Origin: Croceibacterium xixiisoli | GTDB lineage: Bacteria > Pseudomonadota > Alphaproteobacteria > Sphingomonadales > Sphingomonadaceae | Length of the DNA: 64,000 bases | NCBI RefSeq assembly: GCF_009827305.1 | Contig: NZ_WTYJ01000001.1 | Location: 1 to 64,000 of the forward strand | Direction: 5' to 3' | Shown: piece after piece, positions 16,672-25,698 of the stretch | Layout: every line of letters starts with the position of its first letter | Position numbering within the stretch: position 1 is the stretch's first letter | Made by a program: the position numbers and the translations under genes | Notes under the pieces: model-generated | What the model saw: the letters and a program-made list of their open reading frames with translations, nothing else | What the model was told of the DNA's origin: nothing | Database searches by the model: none

Positions 16672-17616
16672 ATGGCAGATCCTTATGCGACCCTCGGTGT
16701 AGCGCGCGGCGCGAGCGAACAGGACATCAAGTCCGCCTATCGCAAGCTGGCCAAGGAACTTCACCCTGACCGCAACAAGGACAATCCCAAGGCATCCGAG
16801 CGGTTTTCCGATGTGACGCGGGCCTATGATCTGCTGTCCGACAAGGACAAGCGGGCCCAGTTCGATCGCGGAGAAATCGATGCCGATGGCAACCCGGCCA
16901 TGCCGTTCGGCGGTGGGCGCGGGTTCGGCGGCGGGTTTGGCGGGGGCCCTCAGGGCCATTCGGCGCGCGATTTCGGCGGATCCGAAGATGTCGATCTGGG
17001 CGATATTTTCGAAGGCCTCTTCGGCGGTCGCGCCGGCGGGGGCTTCGGTGGCCGTGGCGGCGGAGGTTTTGGCCGCAATGCGCCACCCCCGCGGGGGGGC
17101 AACACCGCCTATCGGCTGCAGGTTTCCTTCATCGATGCCGCCACCCAGGCGCCGCAGCGAATCACGCTGAACGACGGCAAGACCATCGATCTGAAACTGC
17201 CGGCCGGTCTGGAAGACGGCACGCAGATGCGGCTGAAGGGCAAGGGTGAGGCCGGGCCCGGCGGTGCTGGCGACGCGCTGGTGACGCTGCATGTCGGCAG
17301 CCATCCGTTCTTTACCCGCGATGGGGACGACATCCGGCTGGAACTGCCGATTACCCTGGACGAAGCGGTCAACGGCGCGCGGGTGAAGGCCCCCACCGTC
17401 GATGGGGCCGTGATGCTGACGGTTGCCGCCGGGTCCGGATCGGGCAAGGTGCTGCGGCTCAAGGGCAAGGGATTTTCCCGCAAGGATGGCGGACGCGGCG
17501 ATCTGCTGGTGGTGCTGACGATCGATCTGCCCGAAGGGGAAGAGCGAGAGGAACTGGCACGGCGGCTGGACGGTTGGCAGGATTCACGACAGGTCAGGGC
17601 GCAGCTGGGCGTCTGA
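16672..17616 (+). CDS. DnaJ-type co-chaperone without zinc finger (CbpA-like)
   Basis: A 314-residue type II J-protein. The J domain occupies about 1-65 with the HPD tripeptide (KELHPDRNK) that stimulates DnaK ATPase. A Gly/Phe-rich linker (about 80-140) follows, then two DnaJ C-terminal substrate-binding domains. The CxxCxGxG zinc-finger repeats of DnaJ itself are absent, so this is a CbpA-class protein. It acts in the cytoplasm with DnaK. The YihY gene follows 63 bases later on the same strand. Confidence 0.9.
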   Translation: MADPYATLGVARGASEQDIKSAYRKLAKELHPDRNKDNPKASERFSDVTRAYDLLSDKDKRAQFDRGEIDADGNPAMPFGGGRGFGGGFGGGPQGHSARDFGGSEDVDLGDIFEGLFGGRAGGGFGGRGGGGFGRNAPPPRGGNTAYRLQVSFIDAATQAPQRITLNDGKTIDLKLPAGLEDGTQMRLKGKGEAGPGGAGDALVTLHVGSHPFFTRDGDDIRLELPITLDEAVNGARVKAPTVDGAVMLTVAAGSGSGKVLRLKGKGFSRKDGGRGDLLVVLTIDLPEGEEREELARRLDGWQDSRQVRAQLGV

Positions 17617-17679
17617 TCCGCCGATAGGGACGGATTGCGCGAAGGGCAGCCGCAGCCCGCACATGAGGGAGATGCGACG

Positions 17680-18723
17680 ATGGCCGAAGCCGCCGACCAG
17701 ACGAGCAGCCCCGCCGCCGCGTCAGAGCCTGCGCCTGCAGTGCCCCCCGTCACCACCGATCTGACGCCCGAAGCGCGGCGCAAGGCGGCCCAATCCGGCC
17801 ATGCCCATGGCATGCGGTCCAGGCTCGGCCCCGGTTCGCATGTGTTCGAACTGGTCAAGCGAATCTTTACCGGCCTGTTCAACGACGGCACCATCCACGC
17901 CGGCAATCTGGCCTATATGTCGATGCTGGCGATCTTCCCTTTCTTCATCACCGGCGCTGCGCTGTTTTCGCTGCTGGGCGATGAAAGCCAGCGCATGGCG
18001 ACGATCGATGCCGTGCTGTACGCCCTGCCCCCTGTGGTGGGGGAAGTGATCGGCCCGGCCGCCCGCACTGTGGTGCAACAGCGCAGCGGCGTGCTGCTGT
18101 GGATCGGGGGTCTGTTCGGCCTGTGGACGGTTGGCGGGTTGGTGGAGACGATCCGCGATATCCTGCGCCGAGCCTATGGCACCCATTCCTCGACATCGTT
18201 CTGGAAGCACAGGCTGCTGTCGACCGGAATCATCGTCGGCGCGGTGGTGCTGCTGATGCTCAGCCTGTTCGCCCAGGTGCTGATCGGCGCGGTGCAGGAA
18301 GTGATCGATGCCTATGTGCCACAGCTGGCCGATATTCTGGGCAGCCTGGCCCTGTCGCGCATCATTCCCACTGCCGGTTTGTTCCTGTCGCTGTATTTGC
18401 TGTTCTATACGCTGACACCCAGCCGTTACCGCAGTCGCCGTTACCCGAAATGGCCGGGGGCGCTGGTGGCGACGCTCTGGTGGCTGGCGGTAAGTGTGGC
18501 TTTGCCGCCACTGTTGCGGAGCGTTTTCAGTTACGATCTCACATACGGCTCTCTGGCCGGTATGATGATCGCACTTTTCTTTTTCTGGCTTGTGGGACTA
18601 GGGGTAGTCCTGGGTGCGGAATTCAATGCGGCTTTGGCCGAAAGCCCTGAGGAGGAAGCGGATCGCATCGGCCAGGCCGACGATCGCGACCGCCAAAAAG
18701 GGACAAAAGATACGGAGACATAA
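17680..18723 (+). CDS. YihY/BrkB family inner-membrane protein
   Basis: A 347-residue integral membrane protein of the YihY/virulence factor BrkB family with about six transmembrane segments. Family features include the opening HAGNLAYMSMLAIFPFF, then LWTVGGLVETIRDILRRAYG and the late GSLAGMMIALFFFWLVG. The first 60 or so residues are a hydrophilic Ala/Pro-rich tail. The ATG at 17680, preceded by GAGGGAGA, is preferred over one at 17635. The function is not established; the historical name ribonuclease BN is wrong for this family. fabI starts five bases after its stop. Confidence 0.88.
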   Translation: MAEAADQTSSPAAASEPAPAVPPVTTDLTPEARRKAAQSGHAHGMRSRLGPGSHVFELVKRIFTGLFNDGTIHAGNLAYMSMLAIFPFFITGAALFSLLGDESQRMATIDAVLYALPPVVGEVIGPAARTVVQQRSGVLLWIGGLFGLWTVGGLVETIRDILRRAYGTHSSTSFWKHRLLSTGIIVGAVVLLMLSLFAQVLIGAVQEVIDAYVPQLADILGSLALSRIIPTAGLFLSLYLLFYTLTPSRYRSRRYPKWPGALVATLWWLAVSVALPPLLRSVFSYDLTYGSLAGMMIALFFFWLVGLGVVLGAEFNAALAESPEEEADRIGQADDRDRQKGTKDTET

Positions 18724-18728
18724 TCCTC

Positions 18729-19532
18729 ATGAGTTTGCTGATGGAAGGGAAGCGGGGCCTGATCATGGGGCTCGCCAACGATAAGTCGCTCGCTTGGGGC
18801 ATTGCGAAGAAGCTGCGCGAACATGGCGCGGAGCTGGCCTTTTCCTATCAGGGAGAAGCCCTTCTCAAGCGTGTGCAGCCGCTGGCGGCAGAGCTGGGAT
18901 CGGACTTCCTGTTCGAATGCGACGTGTCCAACATGGATGCGCTGGACGCCGCCTTCGCCACGCTGCAGCAGCGGTGGGACAGCATCGATTTCGTGGTCCA
19001 TGCCATCGGATTTTCGGACAAGACCGAGCTGCGCGGCAAATATGTCGATACCAGCCTCGACAATTTCCTGATGACCATGAACATTTCCGCCTATTCGCTG
19101 GTGGCCGTCACCAAGCGCGCCGCTCCGATGATGCGCAATGGCGGCAGCATTCTGACGCTGACGTACTATGGCGCGGAAAAGGTCGTGCCCCACTACAACG
19201 TCATGGGCGTGGCCAAGGCGGCGCTGGAAACCAGCGTGCAATATCTGGCCAATGACCTTGGCCCGGTGAATATCCGCGTCAATGCGATCAGCGCCGGCCC
19301 GATCAAGACGCTGGCCGCCAGCGGCATCGGCGATTTCCGTTACATCCTGAAGTGGAATGAGCTGAATTCCCCGCTGCGCCGCAATGTCACCATCGACGAT
19401 GTCGGCGGCGCCGGGCTCTACATGCTGTCCGACCTGTCATCCGGCGTCACCGGCGAAGTCCATCATGTCGATGCCGGCTATCACGTGGTCGGCATGAAGC
19501 AGGAAGACGCACCGGATATCTCGCTGGTCTAA
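18729..19532 (+). CDS. fabI: Enoyl-[acyl-carrier-protein] reductase FabI (NADH)
   Basis: A 267-residue short-chain dehydrogenase that performs the last reduction of each fatty-acid elongation cycle. The nucleotide-binding N-terminus is GLIMGLANDKSLAWGIA. The catalytic residues are Tyr156 and Lys163 (YNVMGVAK), with Tyr146/Tyr147 and the FabI signature region SAGPIKTLAASGI. Length and residue numbering match the Escherichia coli enzyme, the target of triclosan. It starts five bases after the YihY gene, so the two are probably co-transcribed. Confidence 0.95.
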   Translation: MSLLMEGKRGLIMGLANDKSLAWGIAKKLREHGAELAFSYQGEALLKRVQPLAAELGSDFLFECDVSNMDALDAAFATLQQRWDSIDFVVHAIGFSDKTELRGKYVDTSLDNFLMTMNISAYSLVAVTKRAAPMMRNGGSILTLTYYGAEKVVPHYNVMGVAKAALETSVQYLANDLGPVNIRVNAISAGPIKTLAASGIGDFRYILKWNELNSPLRRNVTIDDVGGAGLYMLSDLSSGVTGEVHHVDAGYHVVGMKQEDAPDISLV

Positions 19533-19590
19533 GAGGCTTCAACCCTCCACCTGTTCATGATACGTTCCGATTCGAAAGAGGAGGAACAAC

Positions 19591-19992
19591 ATGATCAGAA
19601 CAGGTGGATGCCACTGCGGCGCGATCCGCTATCAGGCCGAGGGTGAACCGCTGCACCATGCGGTTTGCCATTGCAGCGATTGCCGCGCCTCTTCGGGCGC
19701 GCCGATGCTGGCCTGGTACGCGATCAAACAGGATCAGCTGCAGCTGATCTCGGGCGAACCCGTCACCTTCGAAGGCACGCCCGGAGCACAACGCCAGTTC
19801 TGCGGCACCTGTGGCACCGGACTGTTTTATCGCAATGCAGAGATGTTGCCGGGAATCGTCGACATCCAGTCGGCCACCTTCGACGATGCGGCTTCTGTGC
19901 CTCCGGGTGCTCAGATTCAGTGTGCCGAGCGGCTGGAATGGGTAAGCGGGCTCGAGAATCTGCCCGCATTCGATCGTTATCCAGGCGCCTGA
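19591..19992 (+). CDS. GFA/CENP-V family zinc protein
   Basis: A 133-residue member of the glutathione-dependent formaldehyde-activating (GFA)/CENP-V fold. Zinc cysteines appear as GGCHCGAIRY, VCHCSDCR and FCGTCGTGLFYR, the complete family set. Most members are of unknown role; the formaldehyde name is historical and should not be taken as evidence of activity. A strong AGAGGAGG lies before the ATG. It is a single gene after fabI, followed by a GC-rich imperfect hairpin around 20017-20045. Confidence 0.88.
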   Translation: MIRTGGCHCGAIRYQAEGEPLHHAVCHCSDCRASSGAPMLAWYAIKQDQLQLISGEPVTFEGTPGAQRQFCGTCGTGLFYRNAEMLPGIVDIQSATFDDAASVPPGAQIQCAERLEWVSGLENLPAFDRYPGA

Positions 19993-20055
19993 CGCACCGG
20001 ATCATTCTCTCGCCTGCCTGACCCCCGCCCTTCGCGGGGATCAGGTAACGAAAAC

Positions 20056-21360
20056 TCAACCGACCTTGCGGATCACTTCCACCGATTCGGCATCCTGCGG
20101 CTGATCGGGCCAGATGCCGCGCGTGTCATACACAGCCTTGTGCGCGCGTTCGGCCAGCGGGACCGAGCGGAAGACATCATGATCGACCAGCACGATCAGC
20201 ACGTCGCATTCTTCCAGCGCCGTATCGACATCGATCAGTTCCGCGCCCGTCCCTTCGAATTCGCGCGGCAGTTCGGCGGCATAGGGTTCAACGATGCGCA
20301 CGCGTGATCCGAACCGGCGCGCCAGCGTCGCAGCCACTAGCCGGGCCGGGCTTTCCCGGAAATCATCGATATTCGCCTTGAACGCCAAGCCGAGGCAGGC
20401 AATCGAAGCGCCCGGATGGGCATCGATCAGCGCCGCCGCCGAATTGATGGCGTGGTGAATCTTGGCATCATTGACGCCGCGCGCCGTGCGGATCAGCGGG
20501 GTCTGCGCCGGGGCGCCATGCACGATGAACCAGGGATCGACCGCGATGCAATGCCCGCCAACGCCCGGGCCGGGGGTCAGGATATTCACGCGTGGGTGCC
20601 GGTTGGCGAGGCGGATCACCTCCCACACGTCCAACCCCATGTGATCGGCCACCATCGAAAGTTCATTGGCAAAGGCGATGTTGACGTCGCGATAGGCGTT
20701 TTCGACCAGCTTGGTCATTTCCGCGCTGCGGGCATCGGTGGTCACGCAGGTGCCGCGCACGAATCGCTTGTAGAATGACAGTGCCTTGCGCGCGCATCGC
20801 GGGGTGATGCCACCGATCGAGCGATCATTGTTGGTCAGTTCTTCCAGAATGCGGCCGGGCAGCACGCGTTCAGGGCAATAGGCGACCGAGATATCCGGCG
20901 TGCCCTGGCACAGCCCCGGCATCTTCAGATCGGGCCGTTCGGATGCGATCATGTCGCGCATCTGTTCGGTGGTGCCGACCGGAGAGGTCGATTCGAGGAT
21001 GATGGTATCGCCGGCCTTGAGCACCCGGGCGACATTGCGTGCCGCTTCCAGCACATAGGAAATATCGGGCGTGTGCTGGCCATCCTTGTGAAACGGCGTC
21101 GGCACCGCGATCACGAACACATCAGCCGGCGCCACATCGGTCGATGCAGACAGCAGCCCGCGCTGGACCACACCCTGCACCAGCCCGTCCAGATCAACTT
21201 CCTCGATATGGATTTCACCACGGTTGATGGTGTCGACCACATGCTGCGTCACATCCACGCCATGGACCTGCATCCCGCTGCGGGCGATCACCGCCGCTGT
21301 GGGAAGACCGATATAGCCCAGGCCGATGACGCTGACTGTAGGAAGCTGTTCGCCGCGCAT
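20056..21360 (-). CDS. wecC: UDP-N-acetyl-D-mannosamine dehydrogenase WecC
   Basis: A 434-residue UDP-sugar dehydrogenase that oxidises UDP-ManNAc twice to UDP-N-acetylmannosaminuronic acid. The Rossmann motif VIGLGYIGLP is at about 11-20. The catalytic Cys is in GPGVGGHCIAVDPWF, and the motif FKANIDDFRESPA follows in the C-terminal domain. It lies downstream of wecB, separated by 70 bases, so the two form the complete UDP-GlcNAc to UDP-ManNAcA route. No glycosyltransferase or polysaccharide polymerase gene lies next to them. Confidence 0.93.
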   Translation of the reverse strand: MRGEQLPTVSVIGLGYIGLPTAAVIARSGMQVHGVDVTQHVVDTINRGEIHIEEVDLDGLVQGVVQRGLLSASTDVAPADVFVIAVPTPFHKDGQHTPDISYVLEAARNVARVLKAGDTIILESTSPVGTTEQMRDMIASERPDLKMPGLCQGTPDISVAYCPERVLPGRILEELTNNDRSIGGITPRCARKALSFYKRFVRGTCVTTDARSAEMTKLVENAYRDVNIAFANELSMVADHMGLDVWEVIRLANRHPRVNILTPGPGVGGHCIAVDPWFIVHGAPAQTPLIRTARGVNDAKIHHAINSAAALIDAHPGASIACLGLAFKANIDDFRESPARLVAATLARRFGSRVRIVEPYAAELPREFEGTGAELIDVDTALEECDVLIVLVDHDVFRSVPLAERAHKAVYDTRGIWPDQPQDAESVEVIRKVG

Positions 21361-21430
21361 TGATAGTCCTTACACTGCCTCTGGTTCGGTCCATGCCGAA
21401 AATGGGTGAAGATTGCGGTAACGCTGTGCC

Positions 21431-22552
21431 TCAGCCGGCCAGCAAATCCACGATTCGTGCCGAACTGTGGCCATCGCCGAACGGATTGTGCGCCCGTGCC
21501 ATCGCGGCATAGGATTCGCCATCGTCGAGCAATCGGTTGGTTTCGGCAATTATGCGGTCCGCGTCCGTCCCCACCAGCCGGGCCGTGCCGGCTTCCACGC
21601 CTTCAGGACGTTCGGTGGTTTCGCGCATCACCAGCACCGGCTTGCCCAGCGCGGGGGCTTCTTCCTGCACACCGCCGCTGTCAGTCAGCATCAGGGTGGA
21701 AATATCGATCAGCCGGGCGAAATGCGGATAATCCAGCGGTTCGATCAGCGCGACATTGTCCAGCCCGCCCAGTTCGGCCTGCATCACCCGGCCGACATTG
21801 GGATTGAGATGCACGGGGAAGATCACCGCCACATCGGAGCGCGCTGCCAGCCGGCGGATCGCGCTGGCGATCCCCTGCATCCCGTCACCGAAATTCTCCC
21901 TCCGATGGCTGGTCACCCCGATGATTCGCTTGCTGGCAAAGCGCGCTTCCAGTTCCGACAGGCCACGGGCCAGTTCAGGCTGTTGGCGAATCCGCGCCGT
22001 GATCCAGTGCAGCGCATCGATCACCGTGTTGCCAGTGACGTGAATGGTGGACGGATCGACATTTTCGCGGCGGAGCGCGGCGGCGGAGGTTTCCGTCGGG
22101 GCGCAATGCAATGCAGCGATCGTGCCGATGATCTTGCGATTGACCTCTTCCGGCCAGGGATGATGGATATTGCCGCTGCGCAGGCCTGCTTCGACATGGG
22201 CAACCGGGATCTTGCGGTAATAGGCAGCCATCGCCCCGGCCATGGCGGTGGCGGTATCGCCCTGCACCACCACCCAATCCGGCTGTTCCGCATCCATCAC
22301 TTGGCCCAGCCCGGTCAGCAGGCGGGCGGTCAGCGAATCGAGCGTCTGATCCGGCTGCATCAGATCGAGATCGTGATGCGGTGTAATGCCGGAAACCTCC
22401 AGCACCTGATCCAGCATCCCGCGATGCTGCCCGCTGACGCAGACCCGGCTTTCCAACCGGGAATCAGCTTCCAGCGCATGGACCAGCGGGAACATCTTGA
22501 TGGCTTCGGGCCTGGTGCCGAAGATGGTGAGAATGCGGCGCGTGTCAGTCAT
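21431..22552 (-). CDS. wecB: UDP-N-acetylglucosamine 2-epimerase (non-hydrolysing) WecB
   Basis: A 373-residue GT-B-fold epimerase converting UDP-GlcNAc to UDP-ManNAc. Diagnostic segments are FGTRPEAIKM, VVQGDTATAMAG, HVEAGLRSGN, GVTSHRRENFG and DSGGVQEEAPALGKPVLVMR, all present and in order. The start at 22552 (MTDTRRIL) is preferred over 22564 because it fits family length better. It supplies substrate for WecC encoded downstream. The product sugar is typical of enterobacterial common antigen and some capsules or exopolysaccharides. Confidence 0.94.
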   Translation of the reverse strand: MTDTRRILTIFGTRPEAIKMFPLVHALEADSRLESRVCVSGQHRGMLDQVLEVSGITPHHDLDLMQPDQTLDSLTARLLTGLGQVMDAEQPDWVVVQGDTATAMAGAMAAYYRKIPVAHVEAGLRSGNIHHPWPEEVNRKIIGTIAALHCAPTETSAAALRRENVDPSTIHVTGNTVIDALHWITARIRQQPELARGLSELEARFASKRIIGVTSHRRENFGDGMQGIASAIRRLAARSDVAVIFPVHLNPNVGRVMQAELGGLDNVALIEPLDYPHFARLIDISTLMLTDSGGVQEEAPALGKPVLVMRETTERPEGVEAGTARLVGTDADRIIAETNRLLDDGESYAAMARAHNPFGDGHSSARIVDLLAG

Positions 22553-22619
22553 GCGCGGCACCATAGACGCGCAGGGTTAAGCCCTGCTTACGTCAGCGCC
22601 CGGGAACAGACCGTCAGCC

Positions 22620-23177
22620 TCAATTGCCCGGGGCAGGCAGGTCCCCATCATCCGCCTCTGCTGCGGCAGCCTGCCGCTGGCGTTCACGTTCCATATATTG
22701 CCGTTCCAGTTCCTCCACCCGTGCCTGGGTATCGGCGGCTTCGGCATTGATGGTGGACAGGCGTTCCGCGCGGGCTTCGGCGATCAACTGGCCGAAACGC
22801 ACCGAATCGCTGTTGGCCTTTTCGGCATAGGCGGCTTCGATGAACTGCGGTGTGCAGCCAAATTCACCGCCCGCGCCCGACGGGCTGCAGGACATGGTGC
22901 CAAAATTGCCGACGGTTTCGAAACTGCGCACCCGGGTTGCCCAGGCTTCATTGGCCGGGCTGGTGCTTTCGCGCAGGTTCTGCGGGATCCGATAACGCTC
23001 GCCCTCATCCATGCGCGCGCAGACCGTGATCTGATCGGGCGTGGACTGCGGGCATTCGTCATCGCCATAGATGATCAGCGTGTTGACCTTCTCGTCATCC
23101 TCGCTCTGCGCGCCCGCCACCAGCGGCAGGCTGGCGAGACTGGCCGAGAGGGTGAGCAGGGCGAAAAAGCGTGTCAT
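22620..23177 (-). CDS. Secreted protein with C-terminal coiled coil, unknown function
   Basis: A 185-residue protein with a signal peptide (MTRFFALLTL to about VAGAQ). A short conserved-looking block follows (TLIIYGDDECPQ, QITVCARMDEGERYRIPQNL), then a Cys pair (TMSCSP, FGCTPQ) and a charged helix near the C-terminus (ARVEELERQYMERERQRQ) that is probably a coiled coil. I recall similar periplasmic proteins in other sphingomonads but know of no assigned function. It is the last gene of the reverse-strand run that begins at proA; about 100 bases separate it from coq7. Confidence 0.75.
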   Translation of the reverse strand: MTRFFALLTLSASLASLPLVAGAQSEDDEKVNTLIIYGDDECPQSTPDQITVCARMDEGERYRIPQNLRESTSPANEAWATRVRSFETVGNFGTMSCSPSGAGGEFGCTPQFIEAAYAEKANSDSVRFGQLIAEARAERLSTINAEAADTQARVEELERQYMERERQRQAAAAEADDGDLPAPGN

Positions 23178-23281
23178 TGCCGAAATCCTCATCCGATGCG
23201 CGGCATTCACAAGGCGCGCAGCGGAGTGAATGCCGTCTGAAGCATAATTACTCAAACACACAGCGGGCGCTTCGTTCCCTG

Positions 23282-23797
23282 TCAGATCTTTTCGGAAATA
23301 CGGATGGCGATCCGACAGCCCAGGCGAATCGCCCCGTGCAACAGTGGATAGGCCGGCGCCTGTTCCGCGCCGGCAGCCAGCGCTGCCTCGCGATGTTCCT
23401 GCTCTTCCGCGCGGAACCGGCGGATCATGTCTTCCAGTTCGGGATCATCGCCATCGCGTTCCAGCGCATCGAGCTGCTGGGTGTAATGACGATCGATCTC
23501 TTCTTCGACCGCTGCGGTACAGGCCATGGCTGCTTCGGGCCCGATCAGCGCCGTTGCAGCGCCGAGCGCATAGCCGGCGGCCGACCAGAATGGCTGCAGC
23601 GCGGTCGGGCGCACGCCGCGTCGCGCCATCAGCGCATCGAATTCGGCGCGGTGCACCGCTTCCTGTTCGGCCATGCCGCGAATTTCGGCCGAATGCGGCC
23701 CACGATCGCCCATGACGGCCAATTGTCCCGCGTAGATGCGCGTGGCGCCAAATTCACCCGCCTGATCAACGCGGATCATTTCGGATCGATCGATCAT
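23282..23797 (-). CDS. coq7: Coq7-type demethoxyubiquinone hydroxylase
   Basis: A 171-residue di-iron protein that inserts the last ring hydroxyl in ubiquinone biosynthesis at the inner membrane. All six expected iron ligands are visible: Glu15 (DQAGEFGA), Glu46 and His49 (EQEAVH), Glu98-100 (VEEEIDRH), Glu132 and His135 (EEQEHRE). The ATG at 23797 overlaps the stop of dsbB by four bases (ATGA), so translation is probably coupled. A second protein of this family is encoded at 50557-51099. Confidence 0.92.
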   Translation of the reverse strand: MIDRSEMIRVDQAGEFGATRIYAGQLAVMGDRGPHSAEIRGMAEQEAVHRAEFDALMARRGVRPTALQPFWSAAGYALGAATALIGPEAAMACTAAVEEEIDRHYTQQLDALERDGDDPELEDMIRRFRAEEQEHREAALAAGAEQAPAYPLLHGAIRLGCRIAIRISEKI

Positions 23798-24264
23798 GCC
23801 TGTTCCCTCAGTCCGAGAAGCCCAAAAATACCCAGCCCGGCGAATGTGGAAATCAGCGCATTCCATCCCGCCAGGGAAATCCCCATCAGCGACCATGGCG
23901 CCTGATCGCACCGGACCAGCGGAGCGTTCATCAGATCATCCAGCGCGCTGCCCCCGCCAGAACCCATCGGCCTGGAACAGGCGGTCAGCCCTTGCCACCA
24001 GCCATATTCGACCCCCGCATGAAACGCGCCGATGATGCCGGAAATGACGATCGCCAATGCCGCCAGCGCGACCCAGAACCCGCGCGGCGGAGCGATATGG
24101 GCCAGCAGGGCAAGGGCAATCGCGGCAAACAGCGGATAGCGTTGCCACCAGCACATTTCGCAGGGCGGCAGGCCGAATCCATATTGGGCGATATAGGCGC
24201 CGCCCAGCAGCAGGGCTGGAATCGCCAGCGCCAGCCGGCGCGCCTGCACGAATCGCGTGGTCAT
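23794..24264 (-). CDS. dsbB: Disulfide bond formation protein B (DsbB)
   Basis: A 156-residue four-helix membrane protein that reoxidises DsbA and passes electrons to quinone. The first redox pair is CEMC in LPPCEMCWWQRYP. The second pair is Cys in TACSRPM and in LVRCDQAPW. Four hydrophobic segments are visible. The ATG at 24264 (MTTRFVQARR) is used rather than an upstream ATG at 24333. It lies between ctpA and coq7, and the overlap with coq7 links two quinone-dependent proteins. Confidence 0.92.
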   Translation of the reverse strand: MTTRFVQARRLALAIPALLLGGAYIAQYGFGLPPCEMCWWQRYPLFAAIALALLAHIAPPRGFWVALAALAIVISGIIGAFHAGVEYGWWQGLTACSRPMGSGGGSALDDLMNAPLVRCDQAPWSLMGISLAGWNALISTFAGLGIFGLLGLREQA

Positions 24265-24280
24265 CTGCGGCCCGTATCGA

Positions 24281-25615
24281 TCAATTGCGCGCCGCCAGCG
24301 CCGGGCCGGTCCGGCGCAGCGTACGCAGCGCATAGGTCAGCTGGAAATCCTCGATTCCCTGTTCCTTGAGCTGTTCGGGCGTTTCGGTGAAGCGCGGATC
24401 GGTCTGGCGGTCATTTTCCAGCTCCTTGTCCGCCAGATCGACCTCATTGACCAGATGCCCGCGCAGATCGCTTTCCCGCAGCGAGAATTTCGCGCGCTTG
24501 ACCGCGTCGGGATCGGACAGCTGCGGCACGCGGATATCCGGCTCGATTCCGCCTTCCTGCACGGACCGGCCAGAGGGTGTGTAATACAGCGCCGTCGTCA
24601 GCTTGAGCGCGGCATTGCGGGCCAGCGGCATCAGCGTCTGCACGCTGCCCTTGCCGAAACTGCGTTCGCCCATCACCAGCGCGCGCCGATGATCCTGCAG
24701 CGCGCCGGCGACGATTTCGCTCGCCGAAGCGGAGCCGCCGTCGATCAGCACGATGATCGGAATACCGGCGGCGACATCGCCCGGATATTTGCTTTCTGCA
24801 TCGTAATAGATGGTATCGTATCGACCACGCCCGCGCTGCGAGACGATCTGTCCGCGCGACAGGAACAGGTCGGACAGGGCCACCGCTTCTTCCAGCGACC
24901 CACCCGGATTGCGCCGCAGATCGAGCACGATGCCCGACAGGCGGCCGCCATTGCGCCGCTTCAGATCATTGAGCGCGTCATTGACGTCCTTGCCGACATC
25001 GGCGCTGAATTCATTGACACTGATGACGCCCAGGCCGCCATCTTCCAGTTCCCAGGTTACCGGCTCCAGCTCGATCGTGCCGCGCGTCACGCTCACGTCG
25101 AAGGGTTCGTCGCGCCCGGTGCGGAACAGCGTCAGGCGAACGCTGGTCCCCGCCGGGCCGCGCATCTGCCGCACGGCTTCATCCAGTTCCAGCCCATAGA
25201 CCAGCTTGCCATCGACATGGGTGATGAAATCGCCCGCCTTGACCCCGGCCTTGTCCGCCGGGCTGCCCTTGAACGGCGAAACGACCTTCACCGCCCCATC
25301 ATCCATCTGCACCGAAATACCCAGACCCTGGTATTTCCCGTCAATCATGGTTTCCAGCCGTTCCAGGGCAGCGCCGTCCAGATAGGCGGAATGCGGATCG
25401 AGTGCGGCCAACATGCCATTGATGGCGCCCTTGATCAGGACGTCATCTTCGACCGGCTGCACGTAATTGGCCTTCACCTGCTGATAGATCGCAAAGAATT
25501 TTGCGAATTCCGGTGAAACCTGGCTTTCCACCTGGGCAAAGCCGGCGGTGGTGGCAGGAATCAGCGCAACAGCGGTCAGCAGGGCCGCAGCGCGCAAAGG
25601 CTTGGCAAAATTCAT
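24281..25615 (-). CDS. ctpA: Carboxy-terminal processing protease CtpA (S41)
   Basis: A 444-residue periplasmic serine protease. A signal peptide (residues 1 to about 27, ending GFAQ) precedes a PDZ domain (about 95-170, KYQGLGISVQ to GDFITHVDG). The S41 core follows, with the catalytic Ser in GSASASE (about 294-300) and the catalytic Lys322 in RSFGKGSV. Such proteases trim or degrade periplasmic and membrane proteins. A perfect inverted repeat of GTTAACCC lies just upstream. The gene follows the envC-like gene at 83 bases, consistent with a joint role in envelope remodelling. Confidence 0.94.
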   Translation of the reverse strand: MNFAKPLRAAALLTAVALIPATTAGFAQVESQVSPEFAKFFAIYQQVKANYVQPVEDDVLIKGAINGMLAALDPHSAYLDGAALERLETMIDGKYQGLGISVQMDDGAVKVVSPFKGSPADKAGVKAGDFITHVDGKLVYGLELDEAVRQMRGPAGTSVRLTLFRTGRDEPFDVSVTRGTIELEPVTWELEDGGLGVISVNEFSADVGKDVNDALNDLKRRNGGRLSGIVLDLRRNPGGSLEEAVALSDLFLSRGQIVSQRGRGRYDTIYYDAESKYPGDVAAGIPIIVLIDGGSASASEIVAGALQDHRRALVMGERSFGKGSVQTLMPLARNAALKLTTALYYTPSGRSVQEGGIEPDIRVPQLSDPDAVKRAKFSLRESDLRGHLVNEVDLADKELENDRQTDPRFTETPEQLKEQGIEDFQLTYALRTLRRTGPALAARN

Positions 25616-25632
25616 CAGATCATATCCTTGGC

Positions 25633-25665
25633 GTTAACCCAGTCTATCGCGCGGCGCGGGTTAAC
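25633..25665. promoter_or_regulatory. Inverted repeat GTTAACCC-N17-GGGTTAAC upstream of ctpA
   Basis: Two perfect 8-base arms (25633-25640 and 25658-25665) separated by 17 bases, about 18 bases upstream of the ctpA start codon. Each arm resembles a TTAAC half-site of the cell-cycle regulator CtrA, but the spacing is not the usual seven bases. It may be an operator or simply a stem-loop in the leader. Confidence 0.35.
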
Positions 25666-25698
25666 ACCAGATGATGGTTGCAAAGCGCGCAAACCGGC

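Noticed and set aside
20017-20045. GC-rich imperfect hairpin between the GFA gene and wecC as a terminator
   Set aside because: No T-tract on either strand; kept only as a mention.
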